A program made the position numbers and the translations under genes. Positions 1 to 6,822 of a stretch of 7,894 nucleotides of DNA are shown piece after piece; positions within the stretch are counted from its first letter, which is position 1, and every line of letters starts with the position of its first letter. The stretch spans positions 1-7,894 of the forward strand of contig CAZSMK010000035.1 in assembly GCA_964608095.1 (NCBI GenBank), written 5' to 3'. The notes beneath the pieces were generated by a model, which searched no databases, was not told the origin of the DNA, and saw nothing but the letters and a program-made list of their open reading frames with translations. The DNA is from CAZSMK01 sp964608095. GTDB taxonomy: Bacteria > Sumerlaeota > Sumerlaeia > MWCT01 > JAGHBZ01.

Positions 1-139
1 CTTTACACATAGCATCTCTGCGTTAAGATGAGGTCTTTTACTTAAGAGGAGAATCGTTGATAAAAGAAGATGGTGCACACGGTCAGGTGGGCGAAGGGAT
101 AGCAATAGAGCGTACAACGCCAAAGGCATGTACGAACGC

Positions 140-178
140 GAGTGCGCGCATGCTCAGGCATGCGTGAACGAGTGCGAG
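140..178 (+). repeat. GC-rich hairpin repeat, copy 1 (REP-like)
   Basis: This is a 39-base element built around a perfect 7-bp stem: CGCATGC (147-153), loop TCAG (154-157), GCATGCG (158-164). A G-T and a C-G pair extend it to 145/166. The stem is flanked on both sides by GAACG...GTGCG-type sequence (134-146 and 166-176). The same element occurs inverted at 7372-7410, identical at 31 of 39 positions. One stem pair changes from T-A here to C-G there, so pairing is preserved. An extragenic palindromic repeat or a structured RNA would both fit. There is no T-run, so it is not a classical intrinsic terminator. Confidence 0.65.
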
Positions 179-299
179 TGCGATTCTAATAAAAAGCGGG
201 GAGGCTTATTCTACAGTGATATCCTGCTGAGTTTTGTATGATATGCATCTCCCAATTTCGCGAAAGACTTCTTGCTACCTGCCCTCGCCAAAAAAAAAC

Positions 300-329
300 T
301 TTATTCCGCCGCGTATGTGCAGGCATAAT
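300..329 (+). promoter_or_regulatory. Candidate sigma70 promoter for the cyclophilin gene
   Basis: A CATAAT (324-329) makes a good -10 box, with a poor -35 candidate TTTATT (300-305) 18 bases upstream. Transcription would begin near 336, leaving a leader of about 40 bases that contains the ribosome binding site. Only the -10 is convincing. Confidence 0.25.
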
Positions 330-350
330 ACATTTATGATTGTACATTTC

Positions 351-362
351 AAGAAAGGAGGA
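351..362 (+). promoter_or_regulatory. Shine-Dalgarno site that fixes the cyclophilin start
   Basis: The purine stretch AAGAAAGGAGGA contains a full GGAGG (357-361), 13 bases before the ATG at 375. The spacing is slightly long. A second AGGA (368-371) lies much closer. Both point to 375 rather than the in-frame ATG at 234, whose extra residues would bury the signal peptide. Confidence 0.6.
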
Positions 363-374
363 TTTTTAGGACCA

Positions 375-1085
375 ATGAAAATACGAATCGTAATTTCAAT
401 GATGCTCGTTATCCTCATCATAGGGTTTGCCATCGCACAACAAGAGAAGGACAAATCGGAAACGCCGAAATCGACCGAAGCAAAAAAGGAGGCAAGCCCA
501 ATGGAAGCAAAAGCGTCACCCATGAGCAAGGAGCAAATTGAAAAAGAGTACGGTGCAGGCACCTATGCAGTATTCGATACCACGAAAGGCATGATTCTGT
601 GCCGGCTTTTCCCGGAAAAGGCGCCGGAAACCGTAAAGAACTTCATCGGTCTTGCAGAGGGAACAAAAGAGTGGACCGACCCGAAAACAGGAACAAAGGT
701 CAAGAAACGTTTTTATGATGGACTGATTTTCCACCGCGTCATTCCTGACTTTATGATCCAGGCAGGCTGTCCTCTCGGAAAAGGAACAGGTGGACCCGGC
801 TACAAATTCAAAGACGAGTTTGATCCATCGCTCAAGTTTGATCGACCCGGGTTACTCGCTATGGCAAACGCCGGTCCCAACACTAACGGAAGCCAGTTCT
901 TTATCACAGAAGTACCCACGTCCTGGTTGAACAACAAACACACCATCTTCGGCGAAGTCCTAAAAGGCATGGATGTCGTCAAGGCGATTGCGCGCGTTCC
1001 CGTGGAAAGCAAGCGGACTAACAAACCTCGAGAAGACGTGGTAATGAAAAAGGTGGAAATCATCCGGGTCGAGAAACCCGAATGA
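375..1085 (+). CDS. Exported cyclophilin-type peptidyl-prolyl cis-trans isomerase
   Basis: A 236-residue protein catalysing cis-trans isomerisation of Xaa-Pro bonds, probably in the periplasm. Residues 1-21 are a Sec signal peptide (basic start, long hydrophobic core, likely cut after Ala-Ile-Ala). Residues 22-60 are a Lys/Glu/Ala/Pro/Ser-rich linker, and the cyclophilin fold fills about 62-233. Active-site signatures are FHRVIPDFMIQAG (119-131, with the catalytic-type Arg121, Phe125 and Gln129), MANAGPNTNGSQFFIT (163-178) and WLNNKHTIFGEV (184-195, with Trp184 and His189 matching the cyclosporin-binding Trp and active-site His of human CypA). The loop at about 96-112 is longer than in E. coli PpiA, as in many bacterial homologues. 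The start at 375 is chosen from the signal peptide and the upstream GGAGG. The gene stands alone, converging on the carbamoyltransferase gene with a 62-base gap that lacks a clear terminator. Confidence 0.94.
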   Translation: MKIRIVISMMLVILIIGFAIAQQEKDKSETPKSTEAKKEASPMEAKASPMSKEQIEKEYGAGTYAVFDTTKGMILCRLFPEKAPETVKNFIGLAEGTKEWTDPKTGTKVKKRFYDGLIFHRVIPDFMIQAGCPLGKGTGGPGYKFKDEFDPSLKFDRPGLLAMANAGPNTNGSQFFITEVPTSWLNNKHTIFGEVLKGMDVVKAIARVPVESKRTNKPREDVVMKKVEIIRVEKPE

Positions 1086-1147
1086 GCGCTATCGTAACGC
1101 GATGATAGTAAAGCTTCCGTGTTCATTGTGTGTGCTATAGAACAGGT

Positions 1148-2887
1148 TCAATCGAGCTCGAAGATTTCCTGCCAATCGACGTCTTCCTCGAGCTCGGGCT
1201 GCTGCGACGATTCCAACAGGTAGGGGCCGATGGCGAGATAATCTATCCCCGTTCGCATAAAACACAAATACGCATCCTTCGGTGTGCATACGATGGGTTC
1301 GCCCCGCACATTGAACGATGTGTTGAGAATAACAGGAATCCCTGTAAGGTTGCCGAACTCAGCGATCAGGTCGTAATAGAGGGGATGCACGTCGCGCCTG
1401 ACCGTGTGCAACCGTGCGCTCCCGTCGACATGCGTAATCGCAGGTATCTTCTCCTCGCCGTTTATGGTATCCGCAACCATAAGCATATAGGGACTCGCCC
1501 CCTCGTATTCAAAAAATTCGCTGACTCGCTCCTCCAGGACTGAAGGTGCAAACGGTCGAAAGGATTCGCGATGTTTCACCTTCTCGTTAATGATATCTTT
1601 CATCTCGGCGCGACGCGGGTCCGCAAGAATACTTCTCGCACCCAACGCCCGAGGACCGAACTCCATCCTGCCCTGGAACCAGCCAACGACGTTTCCCTCA
1701 ACGAGAAGTTGCGCAACGGTTTTAATCATCGTCTCCCTATCCAACTCCTCGTATGGCGCTTTATAATTCTCGAGCGTCTTCTTGATCTGTTCCTGCGTGT
1801 ATTCGGTACCCAGGTATGCATGGTTCATCACGTAGTTCCGTGGATTTTTCAGAATGGTGTTATAGATATAGAACGCCACCCCGAGTGCGCCGCCAGCATC
1901 ACCCGCCGCCGGTTGAACGAAAATATTCTTGAACGCTCCTTCCCGTAACAACCTGCCGTTCGCCACACAATTCAGCGCCACACCACCCGCAAGGCATAGA
2001 TTATTCAAACCCGTCTGTTGATGTGCAAAATGCGCCATCTTTAGCATAATCTCTTCAGTCACCTTCTGGACGGATGCGGCGATGTCCGCTTCACGTTGTC
2101 CTACAGCGGTTTCAGGTTTCCGAGGCGCACCGCCGAATAGCTTATCGAATCGACCGTTCGTCATCCGCAATCCATAAGGATACTCGAAATAACTCATATC
2201 CATGACGAAGCTGCCGTCTTCACGTATCTCCATGAGCTCCATTATCTTGTCGTAGTACACTGGTTTACCATAGGGCGCCAGACCCATTATCTTGTATTCT
2301 GCACTGTTGACCTTGAACCCGAGGTAATACGTAAAGGCACTGTAAAGCAATCCGAGCGAATGCGGAAACCGAATCTCATGATAAAGTTGAATATCCAAGC
2401 CTTTGCCTTCGCCGAATGTCGCGGTTGACCACTCCCCTACTCCATCGATTGTAATTATGGCGGACTCATTAAAAGGCGAAACAAGAAAGGAACTGGCGGC
2501 ATGTGAAAGATGATGATCGCTGAAGAGCAGGGCATCTTTTTTGAAACCCAGCTCGTTCCGAAGCGTTTCTTTCAGCCACAGCTTATACCGAAGCCAGATA
2601 GGCAATGCAGTGAGGAATCCCTTGAAACCACGCGGGAAAAAGTCGAGATGCGTCTGGAGAAGCCGCTCAAATTTGAGGAACGGTTTATCGTAAAAGCCTA
2701 CGAAATCGAGATGCTCGACCTTGATGCCTGCACGATTGAGACAAAACTGGATGGCATTTATAGGAAATGATTCGTCGTGCTTCTTGCGCGTGAACCGCTC
2801 CTCCTGCGCGGCTGCTATAAGCTCGCCATCTTTCACCAGCGCGGCTGCTGAATCGTGGTAATATGCCGATATGCCAAGAATATACAT
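1148..2887 (-). CDS. NodU/CmcH-family O-carbamoyltransferase
   Basis: A 579-residue full-length member of the family that moves a carbamoyl group from carbamoyl phosphate, through carbamoyl-adenylate, to a hydroxyl of a sugar or natural product (NodU, CmcH and TobZ are the precedents). The N-terminal ASKHA/Kae1-like domain begins with the canonical ILGISAYYHDSAAALV (3-18) and EERFTRKKHD (29-38). It contains the metal-binding HxxxH as His125/His129 in SDHHLSHAASSF. Later motifs are GGVALNC (301-307), the acidic-glycine segment PAAGDAGGALG (326-336), GRMEFGPRALGARSIL (406-421), HVDGSARLHTV (486-496) and NTSFNVRGEPIV (522-533). All expected residues appear intact. The start is supported by motif position, although no strong Shine-Dalgarno is visible, only an A-rich leader. 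It is probably the last gene of the operon begun at 4809. The acceptor substrate cannot be read from sequence. Confidence 0.93.
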   Translation of the reverse strand: MYILGISAYYHDSAAALVKDGELIAAAQEERFTRKKHDESFPINAIQFCLNRAGIKVEHLDFVGFYDKPFLKFERLLQTHLDFFPRGFKGFLTALPIWLRYKLWLKETLRNELGFKKDALLFSDHHLSHAASSFLVSPFNESAIITIDGVGEWSTATFGEGKGLDIQLYHEIRFPHSLGLLYSAFTYYLGFKVNSAEYKIMGLAPYGKPVYYDKIMELMEIREDGSFVMDMSYFEYPYGLRMTNGRFDKLFGGAPRKPETAVGQREADIAASVQKVTEEIMLKMAHFAHQQTGLNNLCLAGGVALNCVANGRLLREGAFKNIFVQPAAGDAGGALGVAFYIYNTILKNPRNYVMNHAYLGTEYTQEQIKKTLENYKAPYEELDRETMIKTVAQLLVEGNVVGWFQGRMEFGPRALGARSILADPRRAEMKDIINEKVKHRESFRPFAPSVLEERVSEFFEYEGASPYMLMVADTINGEEKIPAITHVDGSARLHTVRRDVHPLYYDLIAEFGNLTGIPVILNTSFNVRGEPIVCTPKDAYLCFMRTGIDYLAIGPYLLESSQQPELEEDVDWQEIFELD

Positions 2888-2954
2888 AATGCTTTTATTT
2901 TATTCCCGTCGTTATCTGTCCCGAATAATTCGTCGTGAACAGCACGCAACCTCC

Positions 2955-3194
2955 TCAACCTTGCTTCTTCATCTTTTCAAGACTGTGTTCAAGCGGAGCA
3001 CGGGGTATCCAATAGGTTTCCTTATCACGCGAAAATTGAACCAGCATCTTTTTTCCGAGAAGTTTCAAGATGAGAGCCGTAATCCCGAAAACAGTAAAAT
3101 ACGCGATGGTGAGAAAAATAATGCTCCAGATGATGAGCACTTTTTCTCCGGCTTTCTTTGCGCCGTCTAATATATTCCTCAATGCTTTTTGCAT
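2955..3194 (-). CDS. Small SxtJ-like single-helix membrane protein
   Basis: A 79-residue protein with a basic amphipathic N-terminus (MQKALRNILDGAKKAGEK), one strong hydrophobic segment (about residues 20-43) and a cytosolic tail containing LLGKKML and, about ten residues on, the tripeptide Tyr-Trp-Ile before Pro-Arg. The pattern of a hydrophobic helix, then a Leu-Gly-Lys-(Asp/Lys)-x-Leu motif, then a Tyr-Trp near the C-terminus resembles the tail of SxtJ-type proteins. Those often sit beside NodU-type carbamoyltransferases, as this one does, 67 bases upstream and on the same strand. The assignment is from remembered family pattern plus context, and the function of such proteins is unknown. 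The ATG at 3194 is preferred over an in-frame TTG at 3257 because it is preceded by AAAAGAGAAAA and gives a typical N-terminus. The ribosome binding site is weak in either case. Confidence 0.6.
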   Translation of the reverse strand: MQKALRNILDGAKKAGEKVLIIWSIIFLTIAYFTVFGITALILKLLGKKMLVQFSRDKETYWIPRAPLEHSLEKMKKQG

Positions 3195-3366
3195 TTTTCT
3201 CTTTTGCTCATTAAAAAAATACACAAGATTATGTATGACCACCTCTTCGGGGGTCAATGGTTACTTGATTAAACGATACAGACTTAGATTACGCCCTGCG
3301 TGTAGTGCTTCTTCATAAGTGAAAGGCAAATAACCTCCGTGATGTAACCCGATATTAATCCTCTCC

Positions 3367-4809
3367 TTATCCTGAATGAAATACCGTTTTTACGACGTTC
3401 CACCCGGCTCGTAATCGTGCGGATAAAGACGAGTGGTTTCTTAAACGGAATAATTCGCGGACTATCCATGACGGTCTGGCGTAAAACTCCTTCATGGCGC
3501 GGCGTTGGGCGCTCAATAACTCTTCGCTGCTCAATTCTTCTGTCTTTACCACGGCTGACCCTTCTTCCTCGTAGCGCGACCAGTCAGTGGTGACGAGCCA
3601 ATTGTTCTTTTCGGCAATCTCGAAAAATTCTGTTCCCGGAAACGGTGTAGCGACATGAACATTAACGTAATCCGGCTTAATCCGTTTCATAAAATCTATA
3701 GTTTCGCTGACAGTGTACCGATTTTCTCCGGGCAATCCCAGGATAAAATACGCCATGGAAAGAATGCCTGCCTTGCGCGTCAAATCCATTGCTCTTGCGC
3801 TGTCTTCGAGGCGAATACCTTTCTTTGCGCGGTCGAGAATCGCCTGGTTGCCCGATTCCACACCGTATGATATAAGCTTACATCCGGCGCGGCGCATGTG
3901 CGCCAACATTTCCTCGTCAACCGCGTCGACCCTGCTGTTACAAATCCACTTGAACTTGAGTTCGCGTTCAAGAACAGTATCCAGAAATTCCCTGAGCCAG
4001 TGCTTGTTGAGGGTCAATGAATCGGTCATAAACACAATGTGGCGGATACCGAGTTGATCGACGATGGATTTGATTTCGTCGGCAACATTTTGCGGCGAGC
4101 GCACACGAATCTTACGCCCCCATACCTTGCCGGCGCGGCAAAAAATGCACTGCCACGGGCAACCCCGAGTGGGGATTACGGTTGCAAAAGGATGTTTTCC
4201 AAAAAAGGGCATGTGGTAACGGTCGTTAGGCAGGAGGTCGCGTGCGGGAAAGGGTAGCGTATCGAGGGGCTCTATATATCCTCGTGATTCAGCAATCACA
4301 ACTTCGCCGCTTGAATCGACAAATGCTATTCCCCTGACATGACGTAACGATTCATCATCGTGCCCTCCGGAATCGAGCACACGGGCGAGCTCGACAATCG
4401 TCTCTTCCGCTTCATTTACGACGACATAGTCTACTGCAGGGTGCAAAACCGACTCACGAGGAAGCGCGGAAGAATGCGTTCCCACGAGAACAGTCCTTAC
4501 GGCTTTTGCGTTCCGTATCTGCTCGAGAACCTTGATATCGTTCGAGAAAGTAGGCGTCGTAGTGCCAGCGACAACGATCTGCGGCTCGATATCACTTATA
4601 CGTTTAAGCAAAGAGTCCATGGTAAGATTTTCAGCCATGGCATCGATAAAGGAAACGTCGAAATTGGCGTTACGAAGCACGGCAGCCAGGTATGCCAGAC
4701 CGGTTTGCGGCCAGAGCTCGCCTGCGACCGCACGCCTGCCGCATCGCCCGATCTCTTTCATATACTTTTCCTGTTTCAAGTCAGGAGGATTTAAAAGGAG
4801 TACCTTCAT
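3367..4809 (-). CDS. B12-binding-type radical SAM protein
   Basis: A 480-residue protein with the two-domain layout of cobalamin-dependent (class B-like) radical SAM enzymes. The N-terminal Rossmann-like B12-binding-type domain (about 1-145) includes VLLLNPP (3-9), the WPQTGLAYLAAVL segment (33-45) and a VNEAEETIVEL motif (131-141). I see no DxHxxG base-off histidine, as is usual for this class. The radical SAM domain (about 205-400) carries the [4Fe-4S] cluster motif CX3CX2C (Cys217, Cys221, Cys224 in RGCPWQCIFC). It also has the SAM-binding-type YGVESG (315-320), LGLPGE (357-362) and ATPFPGT (387-393). Such enzymes methylate or rearrange unactivated carbons in natural products, lipids or cofactors; the substrate here is unknown. 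The ATG at 4809 is chosen over the preceding TTG. A promoter candidate lies 33 bases upstream, making this the first gene of the minus-strand group. Confidence 0.92.
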   Translation of the reverse strand: MKVLLLNPPDLKQEKYMKEIGRCGRRAVAGELWPQTGLAYLAAVLRNANFDVSFIDAMAENLTMDSLLKRISDIEPQIVVAGTTTPTFSNDIKVLEQIRNAKAVRTVLVGTHSSALPRESVLHPAVDYVVVNEAEETIVELARVLDSGGHDDESLRHVRGIAFVDSSGEVVIAESRGYIEPLDTLPFPARDLLPNDRYHMPFFGKHPFATVIPTRGCPWQCIFCRAGKVWGRKIRVRSPQNVADEIKSIVDQLGIRHIVFMTDSLTLNKHWLREFLDTVLERELKFKWICNSRVDAVDEEMLAHMRRAGCKLISYGVESGNQAILDRAKKGIRLEDSARAMDLTRKAGILSMAYFILGLPGENRYTVSETIDFMKRIKPDYVNVHVATPFPGTEFFEIAEKNNWLVTTDWSRYEEEGSAVVKTEELSSEELLSAQRRAMKEFYARPSWIVRELFRLRNHSSLSARLRAGWNVVKTVFHSG

Positions 4810-4841
4810 CAACTTATTCAGCCATTAAATGATCAGTATCT

Positions 4842-4871
4842 ATTGTACATTTGCGAATGATACACTGGCAA
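4842..4871 (-). promoter_or_regulatory. Sigma70-like promoter for the radical SAM/carbamoyltransferase group
   Basis: On the minus strand, TTGCCA (4871-4866) and TACAAT (4847-4842) are separated by 18 bases, matching consensus at four and five of six positions. Transcription would start near 4835, about 26 bases before the radical SAM ATG. It lies in the 241-base spacer shared with the divergent PLP-enzyme gene. On the other side that spacer shows only a weak candidate (TTGATT at 4993, TGTACA at 5016). Confidence 0.45.
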
Positions 4872-5050
4872 AAAGATTTTTACCGTTTGCGACTACTTAG
4901 CCTGTAAATCTGAAAAACCCAAACTCAAAAAGTTACCCTCATATCTGTTAAAGCTTTATCTTTTCTGCTCTTCCATGATAGGATTCTGCCTCTTGATTTT
5001 CGGCTTCAAACCGGCTGTACAGGCTTGGTAAATCACAGGAGAATCCTCGA

Positions 5051-6520
5051 ATGAATAACACAGAAAAGGTGTTGGAAAACACCGTCAGGCGTTGCCGCGA
5101 ACGCCACATTATTATTCCCACCTACAAACAGATGCGGAATCCTGACCTTGTACCGGAAAAAATCCGCGCAAAACTAAAAGACATCGGTCTCTGGGACTTG
5201 AACTCCTTGAACCTTTTCAGGATAACGTGGAAGAACGACCCGGTCGAGTCGGGCGGCGGGTTCGGCGGCGTTAACTATATCGAACTCCCGCAGAATCTTA
5301 CCGGCGTTAAACCACGAATCTTCATGTTGGTCGGTAAATTTTTCCCGACCGGTTCGCATAAAGTCGGCGCTACGTTTGGTCCGCTGGTCGAGAAACTCGT
5401 AACCGGGCGGTTCGACCCGACAGTGCAAAAGGCGCTCTGGCCCTCGACCGGCAACTACTGCCGCGGTGGCGCGTATGACTCGCACCTGCTCGGTTGCGAC
5501 TCCATCGCTGTTCTTCCTCAGGGTATGTCGAAAGAACGTTTCGACTGGTTGAAAAAAGTCGGCGCGGAGATCTTTGCAACACCCGGCTGCGAAAGTAACG
5601 TCAAGGAAATCTACGACAAGGTTAAAGAGCTCGAGCGTGAACGCGGCGATAGTATCGTGACCCTCAACCAGTTCAGCGAGATCGGCAACTCGCTCTGGCA
5701 TTATGCCGTAACCGGTCCAGCCATGGAAGAGGTCTTCAAGGCCGAGAAAAAGGAGCAACAGCGCTTCACCGCGCTTTTTTTAACCCAGGGTTCGGCGGGC
5801 ACAATCGCGTGCGGCGATTATCTCAGGGAGAAATTTCCGGCTGTCAAGATTTGTGCAGGCGAGGCTCTGCAATGCCCTACGCTGCTTTTTAACGGCTACG
5901 GCGCTCACGATATCGAAGGCATCGGTGATAAACACGTACCCTGGATTTTTAACATCAAAAACATCGACATGGTCGCCGGCATCGATGACGGGCCGACACT
6001 GCGGCTGATGAGACTCTTTAACGAACCTGAAGGTCGTCGATTTCTCAAAGAAGAAAAGGGAGTTGATCCGAAACTCGTTGATATGTTCGATTTGCTCGGT
6101 ATCTCCTCAATCGCTAACCTCATGGGCTGCATCAAACTTGCCCGCTACTACGAAATGAACGAACACGACGTCATCTTTACCGTGGCAACTGACTCGATGG
6201 AAATGTACAAGTCCCGACTGGTCGAGCAACGCCAGCGGAACGGCGAATTCACGAACGTCGACGCAGCGGTTTCGTTCGAAGCCGACCTCCTCGGGCTCAC
6301 TATCGATTACATGTTGGAACTCTCCTACTACGACAAAAAGCGTATGCACAACCTCAAATATTTCACCTGGATCGAGCAGCAGGGCAAAAGCGTCGAGGAA
6401 CTCAATGCTCAATGGTACGACGACGAGTACTGGAAACGCCAGTTCGCAAAAGTTGACGAATGGGATGAAAAAATTCAAGAGTTCAATGAACGCACAGGGT
6501 TGCTCAAGGAATATGCCTGA
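5051..6520 (+). CDS. Fold-type-II PLP-dependent enzyme, function unassigned
   Basis: A 489-residue enzyme of the tryptophan synthase beta / threonine synthase / cysteine synthase superfamily. The Schiff-base lysine is Lys104 in PTGSHKVGATFG (99-110). The substrate-carboxylate loop is PSTGNYCRGG (131-140), corresponding to the STGN/SSGN loop of cysteine synthases. The glycine-rich PLP-phosphate loop is TQGSAGTIACG (245-255). Compared with cysteine synthase (about 310 residues) it has a long N-terminal segment (1-90) and a long C-terminal extension (about 385-489), rich in Tyr, Trp and charged residues. I recognise it as a family usually annotated only as a PLP-dependent protein or subunit-beta-like protein. 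Lyase, desulfhydrase, beta-replacement or synthase activity cannot be chosen from sequence. AGGAGA (5037-5042) sits 8 bases before the ATG, so the start is secure. It is transcribed alone, divergently from the radical SAM gene. Confidence 0.9.
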   Translation: MNNTEKVLENTVRRCRERHIIIPTYKQMRNPDLVPEKIRAKLKDIGLWDLNSLNLFRITWKNDPVESGGGFGGVNYIELPQNLTGVKPRIFMLVGKFFPTGSHKVGATFGPLVEKLVTGRFDPTVQKALWPSTGNYCRGGAYDSHLLGCDSIAVLPQGMSKERFDWLKKVGAEIFATPGCESNVKEIYDKVKELERERGDSIVTLNQFSEIGNSLWHYAVTGPAMEEVFKAEKKEQQRFTALFLTQGSAGTIACGDYLREKFPAVKICAGEALQCPTLLFNGYGAHDIEGIGDKHVPWIFNIKNIDMVAGIDDGPTLRLMRLFNEPEGRRFLKEEKGVDPKLVDMFDLLGISSIANLMGCIKLARYYEMNEHDVIFTVATDSMEMYKSRLVEQRQRNGEFTNVDAAVSFEADLLGLTIDYMLELSYYDKKRMHNLKYFTWIEQQGKSVEELNAQWYDDEYWKRQFAKVDEWDEKIQEFNERTGLLKEYA

Positions 6521-6551
6521 CAGAATCCCGTTTATTACCGTACCCTTAACC

Positions 6552-6580
6552 TTGCTATGCACGAATTGTTGTGGTATCAT
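6552..6580 (+). promoter_or_regulatory. Sigma70-like promoter of the two-gene unit
   Basis: TTGCTA (6552-6557) and TATCAT (6575-6580) are separated by 17 bases, with four and five consensus matches. They lie in the 89-base gap after the PLP-enzyme gene. Initiation near 6587 would leave about 23 bases of leader with a modest ACAGG before the ATG at 6610. This suggests the pair is expressed independently of the upstream gene. Confidence 0.45.
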
Positions 6581-6609
6581 ATACAATATTTCTGACAGGT
6601 TTTGGATCC

Positions 6610-6822
6610 ATGGGAATCAAAGAACGTACACAAGAGAGACGCAAAAAAATCGTTGCTCATAAAGCGGATTCGTTCAAAGATGCCGAGGATTGGGACCTCG
6701 ACTTCTGGCTTAGCCAGACACCGCAACAACGCCTTTCAGCACTCGTAGCCATCAGACGAGACGTCGAAAAAGTCCTCGAGGGCAAGAAGCAAAAATCCCG
6801 CAAGAAGAAGGGCTCACAATAG
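6610..6822 (+). CDS. Small charged helical protein paired with a nucleotidyltransferase (putative antitoxin-like partner)
   Basis: A 70-residue protein with a basic, predicted-helical N-terminus (IKERTQERRKK), a central motif DWDLDFWLSQTPQQRLSALV (27-46) followed by AIRRDVEKV, and a Lys/Arg-rich tail (KQKSRKKK). There is no signal peptide or membrane segment. I recognise the D-x-D-L-x-F-W-x-S-x-T-P-x-x-R-L-S-A-L pattern as that of small uncharacterised proteins encoded just before MNT-like nucleotidyltransferases, but I know of no established function. The TAG stop is followed directly by the ATG of the next gene (6823), so translation is probably coupled and the two products likely act together. 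The ATG at 6610 is preferred over an in-frame GTG at 6571 because the latter lies inside the promoter. The last codons lie in a 20-base sequence repeated at the end of the next gene. Confidence 0.75.
   Translation: MGIKERTQERRKKIVAHKADSFKDAEDWDLDFWLSQTPQQRLSALVAIRRDVEKVLEGKKQKSRKKKGSQ
6787..6806 (+). repeat. 20-base direct repeat, copy 1
   Basis: AAGCAAAAATCCCGCAAGAA occurs here, inside the 3' end of the small gene, and again at 7272-7291. It encodes Lys-Gln-Lys-Ser-Arg-Lys in frame. The flanking bases differ, so the exact identity is confined to 20 bases. Confidence 0.85.

Larger units (their letters stand above)
1..374. other. Non-coding leader region with hairpin repeat
   Basis: No convincing gene is visible here. 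An AGGAG at 47-51 precedes a TTG at 57 that opens 36 codons to a TGA at 165. Another frame is open from 32 to 241 and includes an ATG at 128 without a ribosome binding site. Both run through the GC-rich repeat and their translations look unlike known proteins, so I do not call them. The supportable contents are the hairpin repeat at 140-178, a weak promoter candidate at 300-329 and the cyclophilin ribosome binding site at 351-362. Any gene upstream has ended before, or within the first few bases of, the window. Confidence 0.6.

Noticed and set aside
57..167. 36-codon frame from TTG 57 with an AGGAG upstream
   Set aside because: It ends inside the hairpin repeat, has no recognisable protein character and uses a TTG start. 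The AGGAG alone is weak support.
128..241. Cys-rich short frame (Cys-Ala-His-Ala-x-Ala-Cys) read through repeat copy 1, with a similar peptide through copy 2
   Set aside because: The shared peptide follows from the shared DNA. Differences between the copies are not biased to third positions and instead preserve stem pairing, so structure is the better explanation.
234..374. N-terminal extension of the cyclophilin from the ATG at 234
   Set aside because: It would place 47 residues before an obvious signal peptide and read through the ribosome binding site. The ATG at 375 fits both features.
1086..1147. Possible bidirectional terminator between the convergent genes, including a GCGCTATCG also found at 7421-7429
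   Set aside because: The best stem is only about five pairs with a long loop and no T-run. A shared 9-mer is not significant.
5174..5758. Long minus-strand frame of 194 codons opposite the PLP enzyme
   Set aside because: A shadow of a clearly recognised gene; its translation shows no family features.
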